Below, one piece after another: positions 1-6,452 of a DNA stretch of 10,567 bases. Under the pieces are notes generated by a model. The model was not told where the DNA came from and ran no database searches. It saw only the letters and a program-made list of their open reading frames with translations. This DNA is from an uncultured Eubacterium sp. (GTDB lineage Bacteria; Bacillota; Clostridia; Lachnospirales; Lachnospiraceae). Position numbers and translations under genes: made by a program. Position 1 is the stretch's first letter. Every line of letters starts with the position of its first letter. The stretch lies in assembly GCA_905236225.1 (NCBI GenBank), contig CAJOPM010000064.1, positions 1-10,567 of the forward strand, given 5' to 3'.

Positions 1-69
1 GACTTGGCGCGAGATTTGCGTCAGCGGAGCTGACATATTTCATATGCAAATCTTAAGCGCATCAAAAGC
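1..69. repeat. Branched palindromic element A (three-way junction)
   Basis: No gene is visible here. The DNA folds as a nested structure. An outer stem pairs GCGC 7-10 with 57-60. AGATTTGC 12-19 pairs with GCAAATCT 46-53, extended by a G-T pair 11/54, with a two-base AA bulge at 55-56. Inside sit two hairpins back to back: GTCAGC 20-25 with GCTGAC 29-34 (loop GGA), and ATAT 35-38 with ATAT 42-45 (loop TTC). The junction has no unpaired bases. Both strands could form it, so the strand of action is open. It may be a REP-like or MITE-like intergenic repeat, or a structured RNA extending past the window edge. The pairing is directly visible; the role is not known. Confidence 0.55.
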
Positions 70-150
70 GGAGCGTTTATCTCAGTCTGAGATTGCGACG
101 GAATGCTTAGCATTCCTAGTCCTTTAGGGTAACCCCGACTGAGATAAATA
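70..150. repeat. Branched palindromic element B with competing stems
   Basis: A 12-bp outer stem pairs TTTATCTCAGTC 76-87 with GACTGAGATAAA 137-148. It encloses a hairpin GGAATGC 100-106 / GCATTCC 110-116 (loop TTA), backed by GAC 97-99 / GTC 119-121, and a short GGG 127-129 / CCC 133-135 hairpin with loop TAA. A rival local hairpin, ATCTCA 79-84 / TGAGAT 88-93, uses the same left arm, so two folds exclude each other. GCGGAGC at 68-74 repeats the hairpin tip of element A at 24-30. The structure lies directly beyond the terminator of the signalling operon, so it is probably not part of that mRNA. Function unknown. Confidence 0.55.
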
Positions 151-156
151 ATCGGC

Positions 157-186
157 AAAAAATAGCGCCGGCTTATGCCGACACTA
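157..186 (-). terminator. Intrinsic terminator of the peptidase/kinase/receiver operon
   Basis: On the minus strand a 10-bp stem (TAGTGTCGGC 186-177 with GCCGGCGCTA 172-163, two G-U pairs) closes a four-base ATAA loop and is followed at once by TTTTTTG (162-156). The stem begins four bases after the receiver gene's stop codon. Stem, tight loop and U-tract are all in the right order for Rho-independent termination of leftward transcription. Confidence 0.85.
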
Positions 187-190
187 CTTT

Positions 191-967
191 CTATTTTCCT
201 TTCTGCTTTTCAAAGAAATCATCTATCTGTTTGATGATCTGCATGCTATCCTGACTTTTTAGTATATAACCCTCAGGCTTTAACGCCATTACATCTATAA
301 CGGATTGCTTATCTGATTTTCCCGTAAGAAATATAACCGGAATTTTTTCGTATTCAGGTTCGGCTCTCATCATCTCTAAAACCTGCTTGCCATCGACTAT
401 AGGCATTTCGTAATCCAAAAGCACAAGATCGGGCACATCTATGGCAAGTGCCTTCATAGCTCTGGCACCCGAATTAGCCAGCACCAAATGATATTTATTT
501 TCAAGCCATCCTTTAATTTTCCTAAGCATAGTTCCCGAATCATCTACTACCAGGATTTTCTTTGTGATTTTGGAAAAATTTTCGCTAATATCATTTAGTA
601 TCTGTTCGCTTGCCTCACTTACATTTATAGGTCTTTCAAATTCAAGCTGATAGTTACTGTTTGAAAAATATTTCCTGCAAGTCGCAAGCTCATCGGCCGA
701 TCCTATGGCATATATGAGCATATCGTTTTCTTTTTCGAGATCAGCTAAATATATCATCAGCTCTTTATCATCTACTATGTCAGGATCGCAATACACAAGC
801 AGCACACCGCATTTTTCTTCTTTGCTAAGTGCCGTCACTTTGAGCTGTGGCGCCATGACCTCGTAGCCCGATTTATTGAAATGCTCGACCAGATTATTGA
901 TAATAATCCCCTTGCCCGGTGCAATAAGCAGCACTCTTTTTCTAGTTACATCCATGCTTTCACTCAT
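191..967 (-). CDS. Tandem-receiver response regulator without output domain
   Basis: This 258-residue protein holds two CheY-like domains. The C-terminal one (about 136-255) is intact: acidic pair D142-D143, phospho-acceptor D185 in LVLLDYEMP, switch residue T215 in IFLTG and lysine K237. The N-terminal one (about 10-128) has a receiver-like strand/helix pattern, but the acidic pair reads APGK and the acceptor site reads VYCDP, so it should not be phosphorylated. No DNA-binding, enzymatic or RNA-binding domain follows. The ATG overlaps the kinase stop codon (ATGA), which argues for translational coupling and cognate pairing. I infer that it takes phosphate from the kinase HPt domain and acts by protein contact, as single-domain receivers do, or serves as a phosphate sink. 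The family call is firm; the partner and output are inferred. Confidence 0.88.
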   Translation of the reverse strand: MSESMDVTRKRVLLIAPGKGIIINNLVEHFNKSGYEVMAPQLKVTALSKEEKCGVLLVYCDPDIVDDKELMIYLADLEKENDMLIYAIGSADELATCRKYFSNSNYQLEFERPINVSEASEQILNDISENFSKITKKILVVDDSGTMLRKIKGWLENKYHLVLANSGARAMKALAIDVPDLVLLDYEMPIVDGKQVLEMMRAEPEYEKIPVIFLTGKSDKQSVIDVMALKPEGYILKSQDSMQIIKQIDDFFEKQKGK

Positions 968-3900
968 AATAGTTTCTCTATCTCCTTAACCTGTTCAATA
1001 ATACCATCCGCATCTAAATCTGCAACGAGGGCATCTAAAGCATCCATTTTATCTGCCACACTTTCCGGCAGTTTAATACTCTTAAGCTCTTCCAGTTTAG
1101 CATCCACCGTATCTACATCAAATACATCTGCCGAGTGCGCTATAGCATTAAGTATTTCTAAAATAGTTTCTTTAGATTCTTCAGTTTTAGGGGCATCTTT
1201 TGGCGCATAGTCTATAAGTATTTCCTTAAAGTCCTCAAATTCACTTAGCACATCATCAATCTTATCTAAGATGGCTTGCTTGTTATCATCATTTCCAAGC
1301 ATCTCGAGTTCATAAAATCTATCGCCCATATGCATAGCTCCAATGGTATACGATGTAGACTTTAACGCATGAACCTCTATTGTGAAATTTCTTATATCAT
1401 TATCTTCTAGGCACTGCCTTATCTGCCTGGTCTTTAAATCTATAAGCTTCCTGTAGTCCGATAAGAACCCCTTAAACAAGGATGCGCTGCCGGAATTAGT
1501 TAATCCCTTCTTAATATCAATACCTGAAAGTTCTCCGATTTGGTCAGCCTGATCTTTCATAAAATCCTGATTAATATCAACCTTTTGTCGCTTAATAAGC
1601 TCAGGTTTTAAATATTTTTTAATTTTATTGCAAATGACATTCATCTCTATCGGTTTTGGTACAAAGTCATCCATTCCGGCTGCGATAAATTCTTCTTTTG
1701 CTCCTGCAAGCGCATTTGCAGTCAACGCTATAATAGGAACCTTTTTCATATATTCGCTATCATATGACCTGATAAGCTGAGTTGCTTCTACGCCATCCAT
1801 CTCAGGCATCATATGATCCATAAAAATTATATCGTATTTATCATCTTCAAGCATTTCAAGCGCATCCCTTGCGCCAATTGAAGTATCAATCTGAAGCTGA
1901 ATCGGCGCTAACAGTCCGCACGCAACCTTAAGATTCATTTCATTGTCATCAACAATCAGTATCCTTGCATCCGGTGCCACAAAATCTATAGTCTCAGCAT
2001 GCGTCTCGTATCCAACAACTTTCTCGTGATTAAGTACTTGTGCAAAATTAAGACTAAATATGGGCTTGTTTATAACAAATGTGCATCCGTCAGATCGATC
2101 CACCATGGGATTTTGCACCACAAGATGTTTTATTCCCTTATTCTTAAGCTCATCGAGCTCCTCTTTGTACAGCTCATACATCGTAATTCCTACAAAGATA
2201 ATTTCTGCCTGTTCTCTACCCGATGTAACATCCGAATACTCAACACATTTTATGCCAAACTCATCGCACATATGCCTAAATGTATTCCTGACTTCATCGC
2301 TAAAAAACAATCCCGATACAATCTGATCTTTATTTTCATCTTTTATATATGCTGCAGGCGTACTATCTACTACTTTTTGCAATATATCAAAGCTAAATGT
2401 CGACCCCTTGCCGTACTCGGAAGAGACGCTAATACTACCTCCCATAGCCTCAACCAAATTTTTTGATATTGCAAGCCCTAATCCGGTGCCCTCCTTCTTT
2501 CGGTTACGTTTTGTATCGACCTGCGAGAAAGAACCAAAGAGTTTGCCTATATCTTCTTGTTTTATACCCTGTCCGCTGTCACGCACTTCAAAATTAAGTC
2601 TTATGTTTTCTTCTTTTGTATCTTCTAGCCTTATAGTAAGCTTTACGTATCCGTCATCAGTAAACTTGATGGCATTATTAACGATATTGGTAATAACCTG
2701 TCTGATTCGCACACTGTCTCCTAAGAGCATATGCGGCAATTTCGTATCAATATCATAAACAAGTTCTACCTGTCTTTCGCCTATTCTGTTAAGGAAGATC
2801 ATCGACAAGTCGAGAAGCATTGACATCGGTTCATATTCTTCATCAATAATTTCAAGCTTTCCGGACTCAATTTTTGAGAAATCAAGTATGTCATTAATTA
2901 TGGAAAGGAGTGCATCTCCGGAGTTTTTAATGTTCGCAAGATACCCTTTTATTTGGTCAGGAAGCTTTTCTCTCATCATAATCTCCGTCATACCGACTAT
3001 GGCATTCATCGGAGTTCTGATTTCATGACTCATATTCGACAAAAAGTCTGCTTTAGACTGCGCCGCATCAAGTGCTTTTTGTCTCTCTTCGTTTACCTGC
3101 TTAAGGAGTTCAACCTGCCTGGTTGTATCAATCAAAAGAAGACTGTATCCTGTAGTTTTTGCTTTCCCCTTCTTTGGAAAAAATATTCTTATAAAAAGAT
3201 TTGCCTTCTCAGTAAGTTCAGTAACTATCGGCCTGTAATATCTATCTTCTATCGTATACAAATCCGCAAGCTGGCCTTTAACATATTCGCTATCAAGCTC
3301 AAGGGCAACCTCATCCATACCCGTAATACTGCACTGAGTAAAATAAGTAATAATCTCCTGAGGCATCATTGACCCCGGTTTAATTTCATCAAGTTTGGGA
3401 AAAAGTTTTTTTGCGTATTTATTTGATTCTATATACTCAAGTCTCTCGTTTGCAATTATAAACGCATCATCAAGTTCTTCAAATGCAAGCTTTCTCGAGG
3501 TTTCAACCATCCCTAAGAAATTGCCGCTTATAGTTCCTATAACTATGACCCGCATCGTAACTGCCAGCATTAGCGGAAGAAAATCATAAGACCGACTAAG
3601 AAAAGCAAACGCCCAGGCAAGCGTTGAAAAAATCATCATACAATGCCCAACAAGAAGTACTATGAACTTATTTTTTTCTATCTTGATATAGCTCTTTTTT
3701 ATCTTACGTATAATTACTATTAAAAGTATTACCAATAACAGGGTAAGCAGGGCATAATCCAAATAAAATACAACTCCATAGTTGTACTGTATATATCTGT
3801 ATTCATAACTGTTGTATATAGCGCTTTTTACCTCAAAATCATCATATAAAAGGGACGAAAATTGTCTGTTTAATACGCACCATACTGTAAATGCAACAAA

Positions 3901-4281
3901 TGCGATAAAAAGTCTTAACGTCCAGACTTTCTTTATTTCAAGATATCTGTACACAAATGCAAGATAAAATGAATAAAATAAAATTTCTAATAGGAACTCT
4001 ATTCTAAGTTCCATGTAGAGCTCACTTCTGGTGATGACCGGGTTCATAGAGATAGCTCCGACCATATTACATACAAGGCACAATATATTAGCCACCATAA
4101 GAAGTACGGATATTCTGCTAAATTCCCTCTTCATCATTATAAACATTGATGTGATTGGGATTAAAACAGAAGCGATCGTAATGATGATATAATAGATTGG
4201 TATATTACCGTTACCGAGTATCCCGCTTTCTAGCACATTATTATATACATTATTTATACCTTGCATAAAGCCATATATCAT
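964..4281 (-). CDS. 7TM hybrid sensor histidine kinase with receiver and HPt
   Basis: A 1105-residue phosphorelay sensor. Residues about 25-255 carry some seven hydrophobic helices, followed by a PAS-like region (about 260-385). HisKA has H419 in SHEIRTP. The HATPase has its N-box at N532-N536, DSGQG at 568-572 and GTGLGL at 598-603. A degenerate receiver (about 650-750) has no acceptor aspartate. A complete receiver (about 770-890) has D778-D779, D822 in FMDHMMP, T854 and K876. An HPt domain (about 935-1025) has H971 in VHALKST, and a helical acidic tail follows. I chose the ATG at 4281 because GGAG sits six bases upstream; an in-frame TTG at 4293 has no ribosome-binding site and overlaps that GGAG. 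It follows the C39-like gene by 17 bases and overlaps the receiver gene by four. The sensed ligand cannot be read from the sequence. Confidence 0.92.
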   Translation of the reverse strand: MIYGFMQGINNVYNNVLESGILGNGNIPIYYIIITIASVLIPITSMFIMMKREFSRISVLLMVANILCLVCNMVGAISMNPVITRSELYMELRIEFLLEILFYSFYLAFVYRYLEIKKVWTLRLFIAFVAFTVWCVLNRQFSSLLYDDFEVKSAIYNSYEYRYIQYNYGVVFYLDYALLTLLLVILLIVIIRKIKKSYIKIEKNKFIVLLVGHCMMIFSTLAWAFAFLSRSYDFLPLMLAVTMRVIVIGTISGNFLGMVETSRKLAFEELDDAFIIANERLEYIESNKYAKKLFPKLDEIKPGSMMPQEIITYFTQCSITGMDEVALELDSEYVKGQLADLYTIEDRYYRPIVTELTEKANLFIRIFFPKKGKAKTTGYSLLLIDTTRQVELLKQVNEERQKALDAAQSKADFLSNMSHEIRTPMNAIVGMTEIMMREKLPDQIKGYLANIKNSGDALLSIINDILDFSKIESGKLEIIDEEYEPMSMLLDLSMIFLNRIGERQVELVYDIDTKLPHMLLGDSVRIRQVITNIVNNAIKFTDDGYVKLTIRLEDTKEENIRLNFEVRDSGQGIKQEDIGKLFGSFSQVDTKRNRKKEGTGLGLAISKNLVEAMGGSISVSSEYGKGSTFSFDILQKVVDSTPAAYIKDENKDQIVSGLFFSDEVRNTFRHMCDEFGIKCVEYSDVTSGREQAEIIFVGITMYELYKEELDELKNKGIKHLVVQNPMVDRSDGCTFVINKPIFSLNFAQVLNHEKVVGYETHAETIDFVAPDARILIVDDNEMNLKVACGLLAPIQLQIDTSIGARDALEMLEDDKYDIIFMDHMMPEMDGVEATQLIRSYDSEYMKKVPIIALTANALAGAKEEFIAAGMDDFVPKPIEMNVICNKIKKYLKPELIKRQKVDINQDFMKDQADQIGELSGIDIKKGLTNSGSASLFKGFLSDYRKLIDLKTRQIRQCLEDNDIRNFTIEVHALKSTSYTIGAMHMGDRFYELEMLGNDDNKQAILDKIDDVLSEFEDFKEILIDYAPKDAPKTEESKETILEILNAIAHSADVFDVDTVDAKLEELKSIKLPESVADKMDALDALVADLDADGIIEQVKEIEKLL

Positions 4282-4298
4282 ATCAATCTCCAAAAGCG

Positions 4299-5168
4299 CT
4301 ACTGAACTTGCTGTTCAACACTCGGCACATTCCACACCTCATCTATGCCATCACTCTTCCACTTGTTTTCATCTTCATTATAAGACCAAACATAAAGAAC
4401 CTGATAATCTCCCGAAGTTTTGAGAGCATCATAAACATATTCACACGGTATATCATTTCTGTTTCGCGCCGGTGATCCGGAATCTGTTAAGAAAACCTGT
4501 TCTTCGGTCTCATCATATAACCAGATCGTAACATAATGTCCCGGCGTATCCTCCCAATATGTATCATCATTATTACTCGAGACCAGTGCAATAGCACACT
4601 GCGCACCCGATACCTTTTTTTCAAATTCTTCAAGCGTCGCCGGTTTGGTCTCTATGCTGCATGTAAATCCCATTTTTTTGAGAGTCTTTTTCATATCCTT
4701 CCAATCGATTGCTCCTGCAACGGACGTTGGAGAATAATTACTTGCTTTTTTTGCATACTTAAACGCATCTTTCGGAGAACATTCATATGGTGATATCGTA
4801 CTGTAAATATTAGCTATACAACACAAACCGCACCCGAATGCCCCGAATTTATTGCCGTTTATGTTGATGTTACACCATTCACCCGCCCAATCATATCCAC
4901 CTTCATATGACTTGGGGCCTTGGAGAAAGCTATAGGTAGTACTCTTTGCTTTCTCTCTGGCTCTAATGGCCTGCCTTGTTTCTTTTTCAGCCTTTTTTTG
5001 CGCCTTTTCAATCTTCTCATATTCTTTGGATTCGGCCTCAATATCGTAATTACGATTAGAATACGAGTAAGTAAGCACAACAGCTGCAAGAATAAGCAAC
5101 ACAATAACTGCTGTTAGAAAAATTTTGAAATTACGTCTGTTCATATAACTATATTTTTTCTTCTTCAT
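4299..5168 (-). CDS. Membrane-anchored C39-like cysteine peptidase
   Basis: 289 residues. A basic N-terminus and one hydrophobic helix (about 15-35) predict an uncleaved signal anchor with the rest outside the cell. A charged, probably coiled segment (41-75) leads to a papain-like domain. Residues in the order expected for the C39 (Peptidase_C39_2) fold are Q83 in FLQGP, C113 in FGCGLCC, H211 in PGHYVTI and D229 in LTDSG. It lacks transporter domains, so it is not a bacteriocin exporter. Eight cysteines (99, 113, 116, 117, 130, 170, 191, 242) are many for a secreted domain and may form disulfides. It sits just upstream of the 7TM kinase, so it may act on a peptide or wall signal sensed by that kinase; that is inference. 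The ribosome-binding site is weak (GGTAGG), and no convincing promoter separates it from the rplL terminator. Confidence 0.75.
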   Translation of the reverse strand: MKKKKYSYMNRRNFKIFLTAVIVLLILAAVVLTYSYSNRNYDIEAESKEYEKIEKAQKKAEKETRQAIRAREKAKSTTYSFLQGPKSYEGGYDWAGEWCNININGNKFGAFGCGLCCIANIYSTISPYECSPKDAFKYAKKASNYSPTSVAGAIDWKDMKKTLKKMGFTCSIETKPATLEEFEKKVSGAQCAIALVSSNNDDTYWEDTPGHYVTIWLYDETEEQVFLTDSGSPARNRNDIPCEYVYDALKTSGDYQVLYVWSYNEDENKWKSDGIDEVWNVPSVEQQVQ

Positions 5169-5200
5169 AGATAAAAGCCTACCATCTTAGAAGTATTTTG

Positions 5201-5237
5201 TAAAGAAAAAACCGGATTCTGCAATGCAGAATCCGGT
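5201..5237 (-). terminator. Intrinsic terminator after rplL
   Basis: On the minus strand ACCGGATTCTGC (5237-5226) pairs perfectly over 12 bp with GCAGAATCCGGT (5222-5211) around a three-base loop. TTTTTCTTTA (5210-5201) follows immediately, extending the T that ends the stem. It begins 18 bases after the rplL stop and should strongly end the ribosomal operon. The plus-strand side lacks a comparable T-run, so it works in one direction. Confidence 0.93.
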
Positions 5238-5255
5238 AAATTAGAAACGTTACTA

Positions 5256-5633
5256 TTACTTTAATGTAACCTTTGCATCAAGTTCTTCAAGCTTAGCCTT
5301 GATATCCTCAGCCTCAGCCTTCTCTACGCCTTCTTTAACGTTCTTAGGAGCGTTGTCTACAACTTCCTTAGCTTCCTTAAGTCCAAGGCCTGTAACCTCA
5401 CGTACTACCTTGATAACCTTAACCTTGTTAGGTCCTACTTCAGTAAGCTCTACGTCAAACTCTGACTTCTCGTCTCCGCCTGCTGCTCCATCAGCACCTG
5501 CTGCTGCTACAACAACACCTGCTGCTGCAGATACTCCAAACTCTTCCTCGCAAGCCTTTACAAGCTCGTTAAGCTCAAGAACACTAAGTTCCTTTATTGC
5601 ATCAATAATTTCTTCTGTTGATAACTTTGCCAT
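5256..5633 (-). CDS. rplL: Ribosomal protein L7/L12 (bL12)
   Basis: 125 residues, the normal length for the family. The N-terminal dimerisation part (1-32) begins MAKLSTEEIIDAIKEL. An Ala/Gly-rich hinge (about 35-53) follows, then the globular C-terminal domain (about 57-125) with KVIKVVREVTGLGLKEAK, the surface that recruits EF-Tu, EF-G, IF2 and release factors. Dimers bind the C-terminal helix of L10 to form the ribosomal stalk. The start has AGGAGG eight bases upstream, and the gene follows rplJ after 24 bases, as usual. Expression should be set by the L10 leader upstream of rplJ. The strong terminator just downstream means no gene beyond it is efficiently co-transcribed; rpoB, the common next gene in bacteria, is not present in this window. 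Confidence 0.98.
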   Translation of the reverse strand: MAKLSTEEIIDAIKELSVLELNELVKACEEEFGVSAAAGVVVAAAGADGAAGGDEKSEFDVELTEVGPNKVKVIKVVREVTGLGLKEAKEVVDNAPKNVKEGVEKAEAEDIKAKLEELDAKVTLK

Positions 5634-5657
5634 TTTATTATCCTCCTATAATAAAAA

Positions 5658-6263
5658 TTATTCTTCTGTTTTTGTTTCTTCTTCAGCTGCCGCCTCTGCA
5701 GGCTCCTCAGTTGCCGGCTCTGCTGCTTCTTCCGGTGCACTCTGATCTTGTGCTGCATCATCGGAAGCTGCTGCAGCTGCGCCGCCTTTGTCAGCAAGCT
5801 GTTGCATAACTCTTGCAAAATTGGTGATAGGTGACTGAATGCTTCCAAGGAGCTTTGATAAAAGTTCCTCTCTTGACGGAATGCTTGCAATCGTTCCTAT
5901 ACCTGATGCATCATAGAAAACTCCTTCTACTATGCCGCATTTTAACTCAAGTGCATCAGCATCCTTAGCGAATTTAGCTAATATTCTGGCCGGTGCCGTT
6001 GCATCACTGTCAGATACTGCCATAGCAGTAAATCCTTTGAGGTACTCTGTCATCTCTTCGTAGTCAGTTCCCTCAAACGCACGTCTCATCAAAGTATTCT
6101 TGTATACCTTGAAAGTAACTCCGGCCTCTCTAAGCTGCTTACGAAGTACTGTATCCTCAGCAACTGTAAGTCCGCAGGAATCTACTAACACCACAGACTG
6201 TGCGTCTTTAATGCGTGCGGAGATTTCATCGACAATCGGCTGTTTTAATTCTACTTTTGCCAT
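5658..6263 (-). CDS. rplJ: Ribosomal protein L10 (uL10), long acidic tail
   Basis: 201 residues. The N-terminal 23S-binding domain (about 1-135) has family features such as VVLVDSCGLTV, VYKNTLMRRA and the LKCGIVEG segment. The helix that carries L12 dimers lies around 132-157 (SREELLSKLLGSIQSP and following). After GGAAAAA (160-166) comes about 35 residues of Ala/Glu/Pro-rich low complexity ending in TKTEE, which makes the protein longer than the roughly 165-175 residues typical of many L10s. GGAGG lies five bases before the ATG. L10 with L12 is the known repressor of its own mRNA in E. coli and B. subtilis, and the leader immediately upstream here fits that control. Identity is certain; the meaning of the tail is not. 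Confidence 0.97.
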   Translation of the reverse strand: MAKVELKQPIVDEISARIKDAQSVVLVDSCGLTVAEDTVLRKQLREAGVTFKVYKNTLMRRAFEGTDYEEMTEYLKGFTAMAVSDSDATAPARILAKFAKDADALELKCGIVEGVFYDASGIGTIASIPSREELLSKLLGSIQSPITNFARVMQQLADKGGAAAAASDDAAQDQSAPEEAAEPATEEPAEAAAEEETKTEE

Positions 6264-6296
6264 GTTTTCCTCCTTAATTATTATGTGTCAATGTGT

Positions 6297-6321
6297 TAAG
6301 AATTCTCATAAATAATTCTTA
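6297..6321 (-). other. Small hairpin between attenuator and rplJ start
   Basis: TAAGAATT (6297-6304) pairs over 8 bp with AATTCTTA (6314-6321) around a nine-base loop. In the mRNA it sits between the attenuator U-tract and the rplJ ribosome-binding site (AAGGAGG near 6269-6275). It is AT-only apart from two G-C pairs, so stability is modest. It may space or expose the start region; no specific role can be read. Confidence 0.4.
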
Positions 6322-6366
6322 TATAATAAAAGCCCCTTTTGCATAGTACCGAGGCGCAAAAGGGGC
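6321..6366 (-). terminator. Attenuator terminator in the rplJ leader
   Basis: On the minus strand GCCCCTTTTGC (6366-6356) pairs perfectly over 11 bp with GCAAAAGGGGC (6342-6332), loop 6355-6343, followed by TTTTATTATAT (6331-6321). It lies between the L10 leader and rplJ, so it can stop transcription before rplJ-rplL. Its loop contains CCTCGG (6354-6349), complementary to CCGAGG (6392-6387) at the end of the L10 leader. TGCAA (6343-6339) in the terminator is complementary to TTGCA (6403-6399). This gives a possible antiterminator that excludes the terminator. Confidence 0.88.
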
Positions 6367-6384
6367 ATATATATCCCTGATAAA

Positions 6385-6442
6385 AACCTCGGCAGGTCTG
6401 CAATACAGTTATGTCTTTAAGACACCTGCTGTCTATGGCTTA
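6385..6442 (-). ncRNA. L10 (rplJ) leader, protein-binding mRNA element
   Basis: The minus strand carries the recognisable L10-leader core. ATAGACAGCAGGTGTCTT is followed by a TGTCT/AGACA hairpin (loop TAA), a CTG/CAG pairing, and ACCTGCCGAGG. GCAGGT (6429-6424) pairs with ACCTGC (6397-6392) to close the element. This layout matches the leader family bound by the L10-L12 complex, known to control rplJL by attenuation in B. subtilis. Here it lies just after rplA and just before the intrinsic attenuator, so excess L10-L12 is expected to favour termination. The match is from memory of the family, not from a search. Confidence 0.85.
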
Positions 6443-6452
6443 TTATTTATTT

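Noticed and set aside
1..150. CRISPR array or insertion-sequence end
   Set aside because: The repeats are inverted and nested, not regularly spaced direct repeats, and no transposase or cas gene is in the window.
881..1210. Plus-strand open frame opposite the receiver and kinase genes
   Set aside because: Low-complexity Ser/Ala product, no start signal, and wholly opposite well-supported coding sequence.
4282..4293. TTG start for the 7TM hybrid kinase, four codons upstream of the ATG
   Set aside because: It has no ribosome-binding site of its own, and its first two codons contain the GGAG that fits the ATG at 4281.
4299..5168. Bacteriocin exporter or NlpC/P60 wall hydrolase
   Set aside because: There are no transporter or ATPase domains, and the Q-C-H-D order with GCG around the nucleophile fits C39-like better than NlpC/P60.
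5176..5204. Promoter-like TTTACA and TAGGCT, 17 bases apart, before the C39-like gene
   Set aside because: The -10 matches consensus at only three positions, the start site would fall at the ATG, and the -35 lies in the rplL terminator tail. Too weak to call; the gene may depend on readthrough or an atypical promoter.
5299..5745. Plus-strand open frame of 148 codons opposite rplL and rplJ
   Set aside because: Its Ser/Ala/Pro-rich product is the mirror of Ala/Glu-rich codons in the real genes, with no ribosome-binding site or family motif.
6270..6290. TTGACA close to the rplJ start as a possible internal promoter
   Set aside because: No -10 box at 16-18 bases; that position falls on the ribosome-binding site and start codon.
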